NCBI RefSeq assembly: GCF_035046505.1
Contig: NC_089826.1
Location: forward strand, 7,234,254-7,298,253
DNA length: 64,000 nucleotides
Reading direction: 5' to 3'
DNA from: Tiliqua scincoides
Taxonomy: Eukaryota > Chordata > Lepidosauria > Squamata > Scincidae
Under the pieces are notes generated by a model, which made no database searches, was not told the DNA's origin, and saw nothing but the letters and a program-made list of their open reading frames with translations. The position numbers and the translations under genes are program-made. Shown here piece by piece: positions 11,694-22,851 of this stretch; within the stretch, counting starts at the first letter, position 1; each line of letters opens with the position of its first letter.

Positions 11694-12214
11694 TCTTTCT
11701 GCTCTGGGCCAGGGTATCTTAGAGACCGCCTACTCCCGTACAATCCGGCTCGTCCTCTTAGGTCATCAGAGAAGGCCTTTTTACAAAGTGCCGCCACCTA
11801 GGGAGGTACGTGGGGCGGCGGCAAGAAACAGGGCCTTCTCAGTAGTGGCACCAATGCTATGGAACTCCCTTCCCCTTGACTTAAGAATGGCTCCCTCTCT
11901 TGAGACTTTCGGCGAGGCCTGAAGACCCTTCTGTTTATACAAGCCTTCTGAGTTCTCGGCCTTTTTAACATCTTTTTAATATCTTTTAATATTTTTACAG
12001 ACCTGATTCTTTTATGATTTGCTGCTGCTCTATGCTCTTTTTACCTGACTATTTTTTATCTGACTGCTGTTTTTATGATATGTGTTAATATGTTTTTATT
12101 TGTTTTAAATTATGTTTTAAATCTGTTTTAACCTGTTGTAAGCCGCCTTAAGTCCCTTCGGGGAGAAAGGCGGGGTAAAAATAAAGTTTATTATTATTAT
12201 TATTATTTCAATTT
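11694..12214 (+). mobile_element. L2 LINE, 5'-truncated, with 13-bp target duplication
   Basis: It carries the same RT tail and 3'UTR as the minus copy at 3121. TATGGAACTCCCTTCCCCTT encodes the WNSLP region, and the 3' end reads GTAAGCCGCCTTAAGTCCC then a TTATTATTATT tail. The coding part is no longer open. The word CACTGCTTTGAAA stands at 11681-11693 and at 12215-12227, which fixes both ends of the insertion. Confidence 0.9.
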
Positions 12215-12481
12215 CACTGCTTTGAAACTCTGCAAATGCTTCCTCAAACCAGCCTCTTCTCTGAAGCTTTGGCATAACCCCTCAGTTCTCACCATCAACT
12301 GAGGCAACTAAGAGTATTTCTGAAGAATACTACTACAAACATGTCTATTTCATTGCGTGAACTGATTGTGTGAACACTACAAACATGTCTATTTGATTGT
12401 GTGAACCCCTCACCTAGAGAAGTCTGTCTAGCAAGAGAACTCAACAAAACAAGGACTTCCCAATAGAAACACTGAACTATG
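12215..12481. other. Short direct duplication next to L2
   Basis: The word ACTACAAACATGTCTATTTCATTG (here shortened to ACAAACATGTCTATTT) occurs at about 12333 and again at about 12371, each followed by TTG(C/T)GTGAAC. It is a local duplication of roughly 40 bp. Nothing else was recognised. Confidence 0.5.
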
Positions 12482-12633
12482 GTTGGCTACCTTCAGTCTC
12501 AAAAGACTATGATATAAGACTACAGCACCCAGCATTCCCAAGCAGTCTCCCATCCAAGTACTAACCAGGCCTGACCCTGCTTAGCTTCCAAGATCAGACA
12601 AGATTGGGCATGTGCAAGGTAACAGTTGCTGCC
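12482..12633 (-). repeat. 5S rRNA-derived SINE with LINE-type 3' tail
   Basis: Read on the minus strand, it starts GGCAGCAACTGTTACC and then follows vertebrate 5S rRNA through the internal promoter: TGATCTTGGAAGCTAAGCAG, GGCCTGGTTAGTACTTGGAT, GGGAGACTGCTTGGGAATGC. It continues into ATAGTCTTTTGAGACTGAAG, the 3' end of the C2HC LINE copies here. Because the 5S 5' end is replaced and the tail is foreign, this is a SINE and not a 5S gene. The copy at 23307 has the same structure. Confidence 0.88.
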
Positions 12634-13269
12634 ATATTTCCTGAACATTAAATGGTATCTTCTAACCATATTCAAACAGTTAAGTGGTTTTTCGTAATAA
12701 TTGCTGGGTTAAACCTGATCAATTCTTCCATGACTGTTTGCAGCAAGCTATCAACTGAAGGTATCCTGCTGTGCCCTCTTCCTAGAGATCCCAAGACCAT
12801 TTGTCTTATTTCCTTTGTCTTCAGGGTTAACCAAGTCTCCAATGCCTATTGCAACATTGCTTTTGGCAGACTCCTCTCCTTAGCTTACAATGGTGGGAGC
12901 AGTCCATAAATAAATGCTTGGCTTGGCCATCCCTCTTTGGGAGTGCCCCTTCAGCGAGGCACCTCGTCATTAAAAACAGTTTCTGGGTGAATCAAGCAGA
13001 AAAATCCAGACAGGATATGGGAGAAGCGGTGTTTGACCATTAGATACACACTCGCTCAGCCAGAAGGCCACCTGGTGGTTCAACCGGCTGAGACTGGGTC
13101 ATGTCCATTTCACTTGTGTTCTCAGTCTGGAAAACTGACCCAATAACCTAGAGGCACTGAGGTGAAGCCTTTCAGGAAGTAGTGTGAATGGGCCACTAAA
13201 CCAACTGGACAGTAACACTTAGAAAATTGCCAAAGGCAAAAAAGAAACAATAGCTATGTCTCTACTTGG
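12634..13269. other. Intergenic, nothing recognised
   Basis: Short open frames only; no repeat words found. Confidence 0.4.
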
Positions 13270-13455
13270 GTGGGGAGCAAGGACACTGTCGCTCAATAGT
13301 GGAGCACATGCTATGCATTCAGAAGATGCTAGATGAAATCCCTGATGTATCTCCAAATAGAGGTGCTCGACCACTGGAGCACCTCTACATAGAGAGGCAT
13401 CAAGGATTTCATTCAGCTTCACAGTATGGGCAATACTGAACTAGGATGAATCAGT
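13270..13455 (+). repeat. tRNA-type SINE with internal hairpin
   Basis: GGAGCACATGCTATGCATTC and AATCCCTGATGTATCTCC match the squamate SINE also seen at 19700, ending near GGCAATACTGAACTAGGATG. Inside it, TAGAGGTGCTC (13358-13368) and GAGCACCTCTA (13377-13387) form a perfect 11-bp inverted repeat around an 8-nt loop that the other copies lack. Confidence 0.55.
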
Positions 13456-15609
13456 CTACTACTGCTCCATGTGGTCAACTGGAGAGCAGCAGCCATTGTA
13501 GAAGATTACACCAACCAATTGACGGAGGACTTCTTCGCTCCTACCCTCCCATCATCATGCTCTGAAAAAGAGGGAGAGACACTGGGTGCGAGAGGGTAAG
13601 AGAGAGTTGTTTTAACCATGACCTACAGACAAAGTGACTGCATGTTTTATCCAGTTAGATTTCTTTCACATACAGGAACGGCAGGAATCAACTCTGCAAA
13701 TTCATTTGGAATTAAACTTTTATCAATGTGAACTTCAAAATACTTCACACTCTACTCACAGCCTACATGCTAAAGTAACCAGCCTGAAAGAAGACCAATA
13801 TCACCAGCAAGCTCTGGGGAGGCAGCAGGCAAATGTGCCTCAGTCCTGTTCTTAAGAAAGCCATGAAAACACCAGGACACCCGCGTGAAGGGACTGAGCT
13901 TTCTAAAGCACTAGGTGAGGCAGCTATCAAGCTGCCTCTGGGGGCATGTCACTGAGCTCTCCCTAGTTCTGAGTGGGGGAAGAAGAGGTGGAGTTTTTTA
14001 AAAATTTCCGGGGTGGGAGGCGAGCGTGTATTTTTCAAGGACAGTAAGATCCACTGAGAGAGATGGAACTTAAGGGGAAGGGAGAGCAAGTATTCATGTG
14101 GCTGCACCTCCCAGGCTTGGACCTCACTGCACATCACTGGTGCACATGCCCCATGGTACACACTGGTACACACGCATCATGGGTACAGAACAAACCAACT
14201 GAGGAGTCCTTGTCCTGGTGAACAAATTCTCATCATTACCGGAGACAAAAACAGCCTTTCACCTGTGGCTGAACTCCCTCCCTAAAAAGGCTGCTCAGCC
14301 TTTAACCTCTCCACCCATGTTCTAAAATTAAAAGTTGCACAACATCTCTAAAAGGAATGCCTGTGAATTAGCAATCTCCACATTGCTGTATTCCAAAACC
14401 AACTGTCTGAACAGAAAACCTGCCTGCTTGAATCAATATACCAAGCCAGTGACAGTTGAATAAGCAAAAACATTCTTGAGTAGAACCTTAAAGGGCAGCA
14501 CACACACTGCAGCCACTATGTGCAGGACAGTTTTTAATTCTTCCATGTGGCAGCTACCTATACTTGGTTGTCAGGAACAAATACCCTGGTGACTCATGTC
14601 TTCCTCATGAAGACAGGAAGCCCAATCCTAACTCCCTATATGGTGATACAGCTGTGCCAACACAGCACCTACTGTTTCCTGCAGGGGAGTTCTGGCTTCC
14701 TGAAACCTCCTCAGGAAGGTTTCCCTCCCTCCTGTGAGGGAACGTGTTCCCTTGCCCAAGGATAAGCCCATGCCAGGCTACAAAGTCTACTCAGACCTAC
14801 TCAGAAATATCACTGGTGCAAGTCTGCTTGGATCCAGGTTGAGGGGTCAAGGCTGGGAACGGAGTGAGGATGCAGCAGAAACCACTGCTGCTGAATTGGT
14901 CCTGATCTGTCCGCCCTCATGGCTGCATATCTGTAACCCAATGGCTACACTGGGCAATGGTGTCATCACCATAGAGAAAGCCCTGTCCCCATAGATTTAA
15001 GCTCTTGCAGGTATGGAGTCCAGAGCAGCCTCTTGTGCCCCGCAATGATTTCAGTGAGCAAGGAGGTTCAAACAGCCACAAACATTTATTTTATCTTAGA
15101 ACAATGCCGGTGGATTGGGAATCTTGGGGGAAAACTTTGCCCCATGGCACCCCCAATCCCTGATGTTGCATTGAGTGTTTTCACTGTGTCTGGCACTGAG
15201 GGTTTAGGTCCGCCCAGACAGGTGGGCCTTGGACAGTGCTGGCTGATACTGGTGCTGCCCTAGAAGTAATACATATCATTGTGTGTTTGTAGACTCATTT
15301 GTTCCCTTCCCTTTAGGCTGCATTGCGGCTGCAATGGTGCTGGAAAATTGGATAGGGTTGGACCCTAATGCTCCTTAATGGTCCAACAGTGTGCCTTTAT
15401 GGGAGTTGACTGTCAGGAGATGGTCTCTGCGTACAGAAAACTCTCTGGAATGTTTTCAGTGGGAAAAGCCAGCAGACCATCAGGGGAAGGAGACAAGACC
15501 CAAATCAGTCAAATGTATGCTGGCTTAGCTATAGTTTAGAGATGTCATTGAAGTCACCGGGATGCAAGAGAGGTCCAAATTCTGCCTCCAAGTAATGCAT
15601 GTAGGCTAA
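13456..15609. other. Intergenic with possible MITE termini
   Basis: GCCCAATCCTAACTCCC near 14609 and AAATTGGATAGGGTTGGACCC near 15343 look like the two inverted ends of a GGGCNCAATCCTA-type squamate element of about 750 bp. The interior was not recognised and no target duplication was seen. The rest of the stretch carries no gene. Confidence 0.3.
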
Positions 15610-16016
15610 TAGAATGGATGCACTGCTACCTGTTCTCTATGGAGAACTCGTGCAAGGAAAGCGCCCTACAGGTAGACCACAGCTGTGATACAAGGACATC
15701 TGCAAGAGGGATCTGAAGGCCTTAGGAGTGGACCTCAACAGGTGGGAAACCCTGGCCTCTGAGCGGCCTGCTTGGAGGCAGGCTGTGCAGCATGGCCTTT
15801 CCCAGTTTGAAGAGACACTTGGCCAACAGTCTGAGGCAAAGAGGCAAAGAAGGAAGGCCCATAGCCAGGGAGACAGACCAGGGACAAACTGCACTTGCTC
15901 CCAGTGTGGAAGGGATTGTCACTCCCAAATTGGCCTTTTCAGCCACCCTAGACGCTGTTCCAGAACCACCTTTCAGAGCGCGATACCATAGTCTTTCGAG
16001 ACTGAAGGTTGCCAAC
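15610..16016 (+). mobile_element. LINE with C-terminal C2HC finger, 3' fragment
   Basis: It starts near AGAATGGATGCACTGC and encodes RRKAHSQGDRPGTNCTCSQC in the frame 15728-15991. A finger of pattern C-x2-C-x12-H-x4-C follows (CSQC, GRDCHSQIGL, FSHPRRC). The tail GATACCATAGTCTTTCGAGA runs into CTGAAGGTTGCCAAC, ending at 16016. It lacks all RT core motifs, and an in-frame TGA after CCACAGC separates it from upstream coding. Confidence 0.87.
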
Positions 16017-16828
16017 AAACAATTTGCATCTTTTAACACAAGCAACAGGATGGTAGCAGAAGGACATTCGAAATGCCTGATATCCTTTCTGGGAGCCGTG
16101 AAGGTTAGAGTCACTCTCACAGCCGAACACTAGCACACACTGTTCATTTTTTTATGCAAAGCCTGCATTTCCCAGGAATCGCCATTACGATGACGTCTCG
16201 AAACTTGTTTGGGGTGTTGTTTTAATGAATTCCAATTCTCAGCAATCCAAATTCTGTGCCAGATAATTCACAGCAGGCTTCCGTTTAAACACTGCCGGTG
16301 TAATTAGGTCATGTCAATGTAGTCGTCCTTTTGCTGAGTGTGTTGGAAACTTTATTTCCCATCAGCTAACTCAACATGGCAGGTGGGATGGGTTAGCCAC
16401 GTAACTCAAGATCTGTTTTCACTAATCTACTCTTATAACATTCCCTTTGGTATGGACTCCTGAGACAAAGACAGTCCTCTCATCAGCATTAGAGGAAGCT
16501 GACTCTTTCTCCAGTGATGTTTTCCTTTCAAAGGCCAAGGCAAAACACTGCTAGCTTAATATACTTTCATGGCATGCCATCTTAATGATACAGTTACCAA
16601 GTCAACAAGATAAAGATTCTTATAGAACAGCTATCCGGAAAAAAAGACTATAGGAAATTGTTGCCAGTTCATGCAAATATCTGCCCGATCCCCGTGGCTA
16701 AGAGCCTTCTATAATGTTTACTCAGGTCTCATTCAAAGAACCTCTGCAATGTTAATTATCAGTTTTCTCCTTGCAGGTTCTGCCCGTTATTGCTTCCTGT
16801 TCAGTGCATCAAAAGCATGACTGATGAA
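16017..16828. other. Intergenic, unique-looking
   Basis: There are no repeat words and no open frame of note. The low-repeat, AT-balanced sequence at 16140-16330 could hold a conserved non-coding element, but that cannot be judged without alignment. Confidence 0.35.
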
Positions 16829-16905
16829 TTATTATTATTATTATTAACTGCATTTATATATCGCTTTTCAACAAAAAGTTCACAAAGCTGTTTACAGAGA
16901 AAAAT
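16829..16905 (-). repeat. L2-type LINE 3' tail with TAA repeats
   Basis: ATTATTATTATTATTAACTG, then TATATATCGCTTTTCAAC, then TTCACAAAGCTGTTTACAGA: the reverse complement of the tail at 8150-8220. Confidence 0.6.
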
Positions 16906-17038
16906 AAATATCAATTAAAACATGAATAGCATTTAACTTTCCCCCTAATGAATCTGTTTCTATTCCCCATAGTGCCGGGGCTTTAACTACCAGTTTTCTC
17001 TCATTATTTAGTACCTTTTAAGCAACTAGGAAATGAAA

Positions 17039-17050
17039 GGGGGGGGGGGG
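17039..17050. repeat. Poly-G run
   Basis: An uninterrupted G tract of about 12 bases. A longer one (about 16) is at 43287-43303, and shorter ones occur near 26696. Confidence 0.9.
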
Positions 17051-17358
17051 AAGAGTGAAAATAAATAATTAAAACTCCTCATCACCCTGCAGGGAGCAAG
17101 AACTTGCCATCTTTATTACTGTGACAGAAACATAACATACAAATCTATGAAATAAAAATAATTAGGGCCAATGTAGTTATCAGCCATGGTGCTGCCACCC
17201 CTTAATGGAAGCAAGAACAGAAGCTGAAGGCACACTAGCCCTGAAAAGCTTTGGTGGGGCTTTGTCACTACACACTGAACAGGATTTCACTGCAACTGTG
17301 TTTTAAATTTAAAAAAAAAAAAAAACCATTAGAAATCAGGTATGAAAAAAGGCAATGC

Positions 17359-17475
17359 ATAAGAACAGCCCTGCAGGATCAGGCCAAGGGCCTAAGTAGT
17401 CCAGCTTCCTGTATCTCACAGTGGCCCACCAGATGCCCCAGGGAGCACACCAGATAACAAGAGACCTGCAAGGCT
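17359..17475 (-). mobile_element. CR1 3' tail fragment
   Basis: CATAAGAACAGCCCTGCAGG, GTCCAGCTTCCTGTATCTCA and CAGATGCCCCAGGGAGCACA are the reverse complement of the CR1 3'UTR at 780-860. Confidence 0.8.
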
Positions 17476-17492
17476 TCCTGGGAATTGTAGTT

Positions 17493-17625
17493 AAGAACAT
17501 AAGAACAGCCCCACTGGATCAGGCCCATCTAGTCCAGCTTCCTGTATCTCACAGTGGCTCACCAGATGCTTCGGAGAACACTCTAGACAACAAGAGACCT
17601 GTTCCTGTTTCAGTTTGCCATCCAG
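17493..17625 (-). mobile_element. CR1 3' tail fragment, second in a row
   Basis: The same words as its neighbour (AACATAAGAACAGCCCCACT, CATCTAGTCCAGCTTCCTG), only about 18 bp away and in the same orientation. Either a local duplication or two insertions at a favoured site. Confidence 0.8.
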
Positions 17626-18433
17626 GCTCTTGAAAGACAAGATGCCAGACTCACCTCCACGGTGAGATATTGTCCATTCTCACAACCTCCTCAATAAATT
17701 ATCTTTCCCCAAAGTGCTCATTCTTTCTCCACCTGATTCCGGGGTGCCCATTTCTTCTCTGTTAAGCATTCCCATCCCATTTGGTTTACAAGGAATCAAC
17801 CTGCCTCCAGGCACCCAGAGCAGCCAATTTTTCTACCCTTTCTTCTGCTTTGTTTCCTTCTCCTTTCTTCCCAGGACTTTCCCTCTGAAAAACCGCAGCA
17901 CAGGACCTCCTGCCCAGTTGCCCACAAACTCTTCCTCAACCCTCCCCTGAGAAAGTGTTCTTGACTCTCTTATCTCACTTCCCTCTCCTAAGAATAGCCA
18001 GTCTACCGAGTGGTGTACACCATCCATAGCTCTTCCGTTTCCCTTGGACTCTTCTCCTTAACCAGGAGTTTGCAAAGTTTTGGCTACCTAGCCCCTTGGT
18101 TTCTTCCTGGTGGCGCACTCAAGAAGCCATCAGAGCAGATGCAGGAGAGGTCTACTCAGCAACAAAGCCCATATATAGCTGTCTTTTTCCTTTGCATTGC
18201 CTAACTGGTGGTGTAGTTCAGTGTTCTGTAACTTTAAGACACCTGTGTTTTATTCCCAACCTTAAGTCAGTGCACCTTATCTGTGTGCATTTGCTGGATC
18301 CATCTTTCGTTTGTAGAGACCTGCCTTTCCCCTTGTTCCTTCCTCAGCTTACATCTCTACATCCCCCCTCCTCTCTTAGGAAGCTGCACTCCCCCCCCCA
18401 CCAACATTTCTCCCTAGCATGTAATGATGCTTA
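17626..18433. other. Pyrimidine-rich intergenic stretch
   Basis: Long CT-rich runs (for example 17830-17880 and 18330-18400). The open frames are serine-, proline- and leucine-rich, as expected from such composition. No family was recognised. Confidence 0.35.
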
Positions 18434-18757
18434 GGTAAGAACATAAGAACAGCCCCACTGGATCAGGCCCAGGGCCCATATAGTCCTGCTTTCTGCACCT
18501 CACAGTGGCCCACAAGATGCCTCAGGGAACACAGAAGACAAGAAGATACCTATATCCTGGTGCCACTCCCTTGCATCTGGCATTCTGAGGTAGCCTACTC
18601 CTAAAATCAGGAGGTTGCACATACCCATAAAGGGGCTTATAACCTATGATGAACTTTACCTCCAGAAATCTGTCCAATCCCCTTTTAAAACTATCTAGGC
18701 CAAATGCCATCACCACATCATGTGGCAAGGAGTTCCACAGGTAGCAGCTGTAAGTAT
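18434..18757 (-). mobile_element. CR1 LINE 3' end
   Basis: On the minus strand it runs from TGTGGAACTCCTTGCCACAT (WNSLP region) through the '[12 protein letters not shown]' block at about 18660-18700 to CATAAGAACAGCCCC at the 3' end. Truncated in the RT C-terminus. Confidence 0.83.
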
Positions 18758-19699
18758 GCTTGTGTGAATTAGAAACAGATCCTCTTGTGTATTTATTGCC
18801 CTTGGTTTTCCTTCCTTCCTGTTGTACATTTATCCTACCACCCCATAACTACCACTGCTGCCGCCGCCACCTATATCTTCCATTCTCCAATTCTTGTTAA
18901 ATGTCAGTTTCCATTGAGATATCACATGAGCCAACCGATCTGGTCCTTGCATCTGTTTTTGAATCCCCAGTTGTGCATTAATACACATGTGCTATGTCAT
19001 ACTATGTACCATGTACAATAAATGCAAGGATGGAACCCACCAAAACATTTTGTGGCACCTTAACAATTTCAAATAAATAAGTAAAACTTCCCACTGAAGA
19101 TGCACAAGATCTTGGCTCACCCAAGGCAGCTCCTTGGAGCCTGGTCTTCGTCGCTGCTAACTGACAGTTGAGTTTCTTTATTACCTCTTGAAGTGTCAGG
19201 GAATCTAGCGTCAAATTAGAATGGATGGCAATTACTTGGCTAGTATTTGTTTTCACACCTTGGTGTTGAGCCATCAGCCTAACATGCTCAGATTCAGGTA
19301 GATTGGGGGTTGTTTGCAAAGGATCTATGACCTAAAATATATTTCAAAAGAGAAGATCAGAACTCTATCACTCACCATGGAGGCTACCACTGCAGTGAGA
19401 CAAAGCACAAGCAATTAATTGCTCTTGTGGCAGTCTCAGTTCCCTGCTGCTAAAATAGCAGGAAGTGTGGAACTGAAGTTCACACCATGCTTCACACAAA
19501 GGGCTTCTGGCAGCTGGCTGACAAGGCAGCATCAAAATGACTGCATGGAGAAGGATGGCTCCCAAACTTCTGAAAACCCAGCCTTTGTAAACATGATTTT
19601 CTCTCATTCCATGCTCAGTTTAGACCAGTAAGTACACCCGCAGCAGATAAGGTCAGCCAGTCTGCCTGAGACCCATGAATTTTGCAGGCCCATTGAATG
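18758..19699. other. Intergenic with an unassigned minus-strand frame
   Basis: A 105-codon minus frame at 19002-19319 contains LTLDSLTLQEVIKKLNCQLA, a plausible amphipathic helix. It has no recognisable family and no exon boundaries that I can support. Low-level repeats flank it. Confidence 0.25.
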
Positions 19700-19862
19700 G
19701 GGCTAAAGGCTGGAATCATAGCTCAGGGGTCAAGGACATGCTTTGCATTCAGAAGATTTGGTCTCTGGCAGCATCTCCTGGTAGGGCTGTGAAAATCACC
19801 CATTTGAAACATCTGGAGAGTTACTGCCTGTCAGTGACAACCATACTGAACTAGAGGGGTTA
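19700..19862 (+). repeat. tRNA-type SINE, split by a CR1 insertion
   Basis: AATCATAGCTCAGGGGTCAA (A-box-like), GACATGCTTTGCATTCAGAA and CATACTGAACTAGAGGGG follow the squamate SINE. Its 3' end, GGTCTGACTCAGCAGAAG, reappears at 20253-20290 after a CR1 copy, so the CR1 landed inside the SINE. Confidence 0.6.
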
Positions 19863-19869
19863 ATGGTTA

Positions 19870-20254
19870 ATTTTAATCCACTAAAATTGAGTGTTGGGAG
19901 AGTTAGAACAGACAAAAGATAATATTTCTTTACTCAGCATGTGGTTGGTCTGTGGAACTCCTTGCCACAGGATGTGGTGATGGCATCTGGCCTGGACGCC
20001 TTTAAAAGGGGATTGGACAAGTTTCTGGAGGAAAAATCCATTTTGGGTTACAAGCCATGATGCGTATGTGCAACCTCCTGATTTTAGAAATGGGCTATGT
20101 CAGAAGGCCAGATGCAAGGGAGGGCACCAGGATGCAGGTCTCTTGTTATCTGGTGTGCTCCCTGGGGCATTTGGTGGGCCGCTGTGGGATACAGGAAGCT
20201 GGACTAGATGGGCCATGGCCTGATCCAGTGGGGCTGTTCTTATGTTCTTATGGT
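19870..20254 (+). mobile_element. CR1 LINE 3' end inserted in a SINE
   Basis: It contains TTGGGAGAGTTAGAACAGAC, GTGGAACTCCTTGCCACAGG and the full 3'UTR to GTTCTTATGTTCTTATG. It is close to the copy at 230-862 over the shared part. Younger than the SINE it interrupts. Confidence 0.88.
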
Positions 20255-20290
20255 CTGACTCAGCAGAAGACAACTTCATAGATGAGTAAG

Positions 20291-20938
20291 ATCCAGTATC
20301 TTAGTGAAACTTGCCCATTGCTGTCTAACTGTGCAAGAGACCAGCAGAAGGGGCTGGATTGTCCATTGTAGGACAGTGGGAGGGGAAGGTCTCTTGCCAC
20401 TGCTGGTCTGTTGGCCAGAGGAGCAACAAAAAAACTGTGGTCAAGTAACTGCTATCAGTATGGCTAATCTGCCCTCTTTGGAAAATTTACCTACACTTCA
20501 GTTCTTTTTCCTTTTCATTTTTTTTTTAATCTACCAAGATAAAGGCAACTGCCCTCAGTAATGTGATGTGATGCTGACAACCATGTCGAGTTTGCAAAGT
20601 CTGAATTGCTTTGCAAATGTTTCTCTGCAGGTTAATTAAGGCTGCAGTCTACACAGGGCCAGCCCTGCCATGCGGCAAGATGAAGCAAGCTGCCTTGGAA
20701 GGGGAGTTGGTCTCCAGCAGCATCACAAGGGGCAGGGAGCGCTAACTTCACTCTAGGCTGAAACGGCATGCTCTTCTGTCCTCCCACCACTTCTTCCTCC
20801 TCCTCTATTAAAAAGTGGAGGCTCGAGGAGGAGGAGTTGTCATTCATTCAACTGCTGGTGGGTACAACATGACCATCCCTCGCCATGCCCCTGCCCCAAT
20901 CAAGCAGTCAGGTAAGGGGATGAGGGAAAGTGCCCGCA
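20291..20938. other. Intergenic, nothing recognised
   Basis: Contains a T-run near 20519 and purine-rich 20800-20840. No gene or family support. Confidence 0.4.
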
Positions 20939-21020
20939 CCTTGTTGTTGGCATCCTTCAGTCTCGGAAGACTGTGGTGTCACGCTCTGAATGGTGGTTCT
21001 GGAACAGAGTGTCCTCTCCA
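20939..21020 (-). mobile_element. C2HC LINE 3' terminus, short fragment
   Basis: TTGGCATCCTTCAGTCTCGG, then GACTGTGGTGTCACGCTCTG, then AATGGTGGTTCTGGAACAG parallels 9718-9780. Only about 80 bp remain, about 85 percent alike by eye. Confidence 0.75.
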
Positions 21021-22457
21021 GTGCGTGAAGCCTGGGTAAAGTAGTTATGGAGGATAGGCTGTTACCCATGCAGCAAATCCCCCCTCTCCACGTCGCTGAA
21101 ATGGTCCAATGGAAAGGCAGAGGCCAATACGGTTGGTTCCAGCGGCGTCGCAGGAGTTGCCAGAACGTGACTGTGTTCAGCCATGAACTGCCTCAGGGAC
21201 TCCGGCTCCCGATTTTGCCTCGAGCTTATCTTATGCTGAGAGGCTATGAACACCCTGAATTACCTTCAGAATAAAAAAATAATCAAGAATCGGCTGGATA
21301 CGGGCTAAAATGTTGAATCTGGATAAGATAGAGATACTATTACTCAGGAGACCTACAATTCAGTTCATGGACTATCAGTTTTTCCTAGATGGGGCTACAC
21401 CCCCTTGAAGGGCCAGGTTCATAGGCTGGGTTCGCTCCTGGACTCAGCATTGCTCCTAGAAGTTCACATGGCAGTTGTGGCTCAGGGTGCCTTTGTAGGC
21501 TTAAGCTGCTGCACCAACGGAACGCTTTCCTGTCCCCCACAGCTTACCCATATGTGTATCCATGCACTGGTTTCCTAAAACTTAGACTACTGTCACATGC
21601 AGCATGTGGACCCATTGAGGACCACTTGAATGTTACAATTGGAGCAAAAGGTTGCTACACAATGGTGTCAGGCAGTATGACTGAGTCACACTGCTATTAC
21701 ATTAATATGTCAATCAATCAATCAATAATACCTTTATTGGCATATAAACAGATAAACAAAATTACAAAATATGTTAATATGTAATTAATGCACATATTAA
21801 TTGTACATTTACAATTAAGACTGAAGGCCACCATTCAGCCTGTACTGGAAGCACCAGCAGTTCTCATTCCGGCACCTTCTGGCACATGCAGAGCTAGGCC
21901 CCCAAATGAGAAGACAAGCTGCTCTGCCCACACCAGGTTGTTGGTATCCCACCACGTTTCCACAAAGCAAGATGGAAAAACAAGGCAAATATTGCCTTAG
22001 GCTTGTATATCTCTATGGCTTCTGTTAATGGGTCCTGATGCAACCAAAGACTGGCATATAATCTCCCTCCAGGAATACAGAATGAGGCAGACAAGTGACA
22101 GGTAGGAATTTGGTGCCTGATGCTCTGGTCACCGCAGTGATGGAGATGTCACATCCAGGGCTGGGGGGTTGCAGGACAGGAGGCACAGGTCCAGTGGCAG
22201 GGCATAAAGGCAGCCAGACACAACCAGGAACAGGCTGGGTCGTCGTCCCCCCCTTTTTCAACACGAAGTCCTGCCAAGGGTAGTGACGGTACAGACATGC
22301 CCCCATTTTCCCCCTCTCTTCCCCCTCCCGTTGCAGGAGGAAAAGGAGATGCCACCACCAGGAGCTGAGCACTCAAAACATGCCCCACAGTGGGATTAGC
22401 CGAGCCTTAGGGTAGTCTGCTTTTCTCATTTGTAATGACACTATGATTTCTGCAGAG
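21021..22457. other. Intergenic with one LINE/SINE-type terminus
   Basis: CAATCAATCAATCAATAATA at 21714 followed by CCTTTATTGGCATATAAAC looks like a retroposon 3' end in minus orientation; a similar AGACCTTTATTGGCATACAT sits at 40440. The clade is unknown. The remainder is unremarkable. Confidence 0.4.
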
Positions 22458-22851
22458 CAGTGGTTCCCAAACGTTTTAGCACCAGGACCCACTTTTTAAA
22501 ATGACACTGTACTGGGACCCACCTAGGTTTACCAGACTTTTTAAAAAAGGAGATCTAGAAAGAAATAATATTTTATTCATTTATTCATGGGTTATAACAA
22601 CAAAGAAAAAAAGACTCTCAAATATTTATCTCCTTAGGTTTACCCCAGCTTGCAAACTGCAAGAGCTCAACTCTGTGCAGAACAGTTAGCGGCTGCCTTG
22701 CAAACTGCAGGAGCTGAGCTCTTTTCAGGGTGATTAGCAGCTGATTTTTCAATCGCCTCAGGGCTTGAGGCAGTGAGTTATCTGATCTTTCCATCCCCCC
22801 TTTGGCAACCCACCAAAAATCAGGTAGCGACCCACCGTTTGGGAAGCACTG
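22458..22851. mobile_element. hAT MITE, CAGTGGTTCC family, diverged
   Basis: Ends CAGTGGTTCCCAAACGTTTT and ACCCACCGTTTGGGAAGCAC(TG) are inverted. Flanking octamers CTGCAGAG and CTGTTGGA match poorly, so the duplication has decayed. The interior has two CTTGCAAACTGC(A)AGAGCT-like blocks (about 22651 and 22697), a short internal duplication. Confidence 0.75.

Noticed and set aside
12482-12633. Functional 5S rRNA gene
   Set aside because: The 5' end departs from 5S, there is no T-run terminator, and a LINE-type tail follows. It is a SINE.
19002-19319. 105-codon minus frame with a helix-like stretch
   Set aside because: No family recognised and no splice sites I could pair with another exon.
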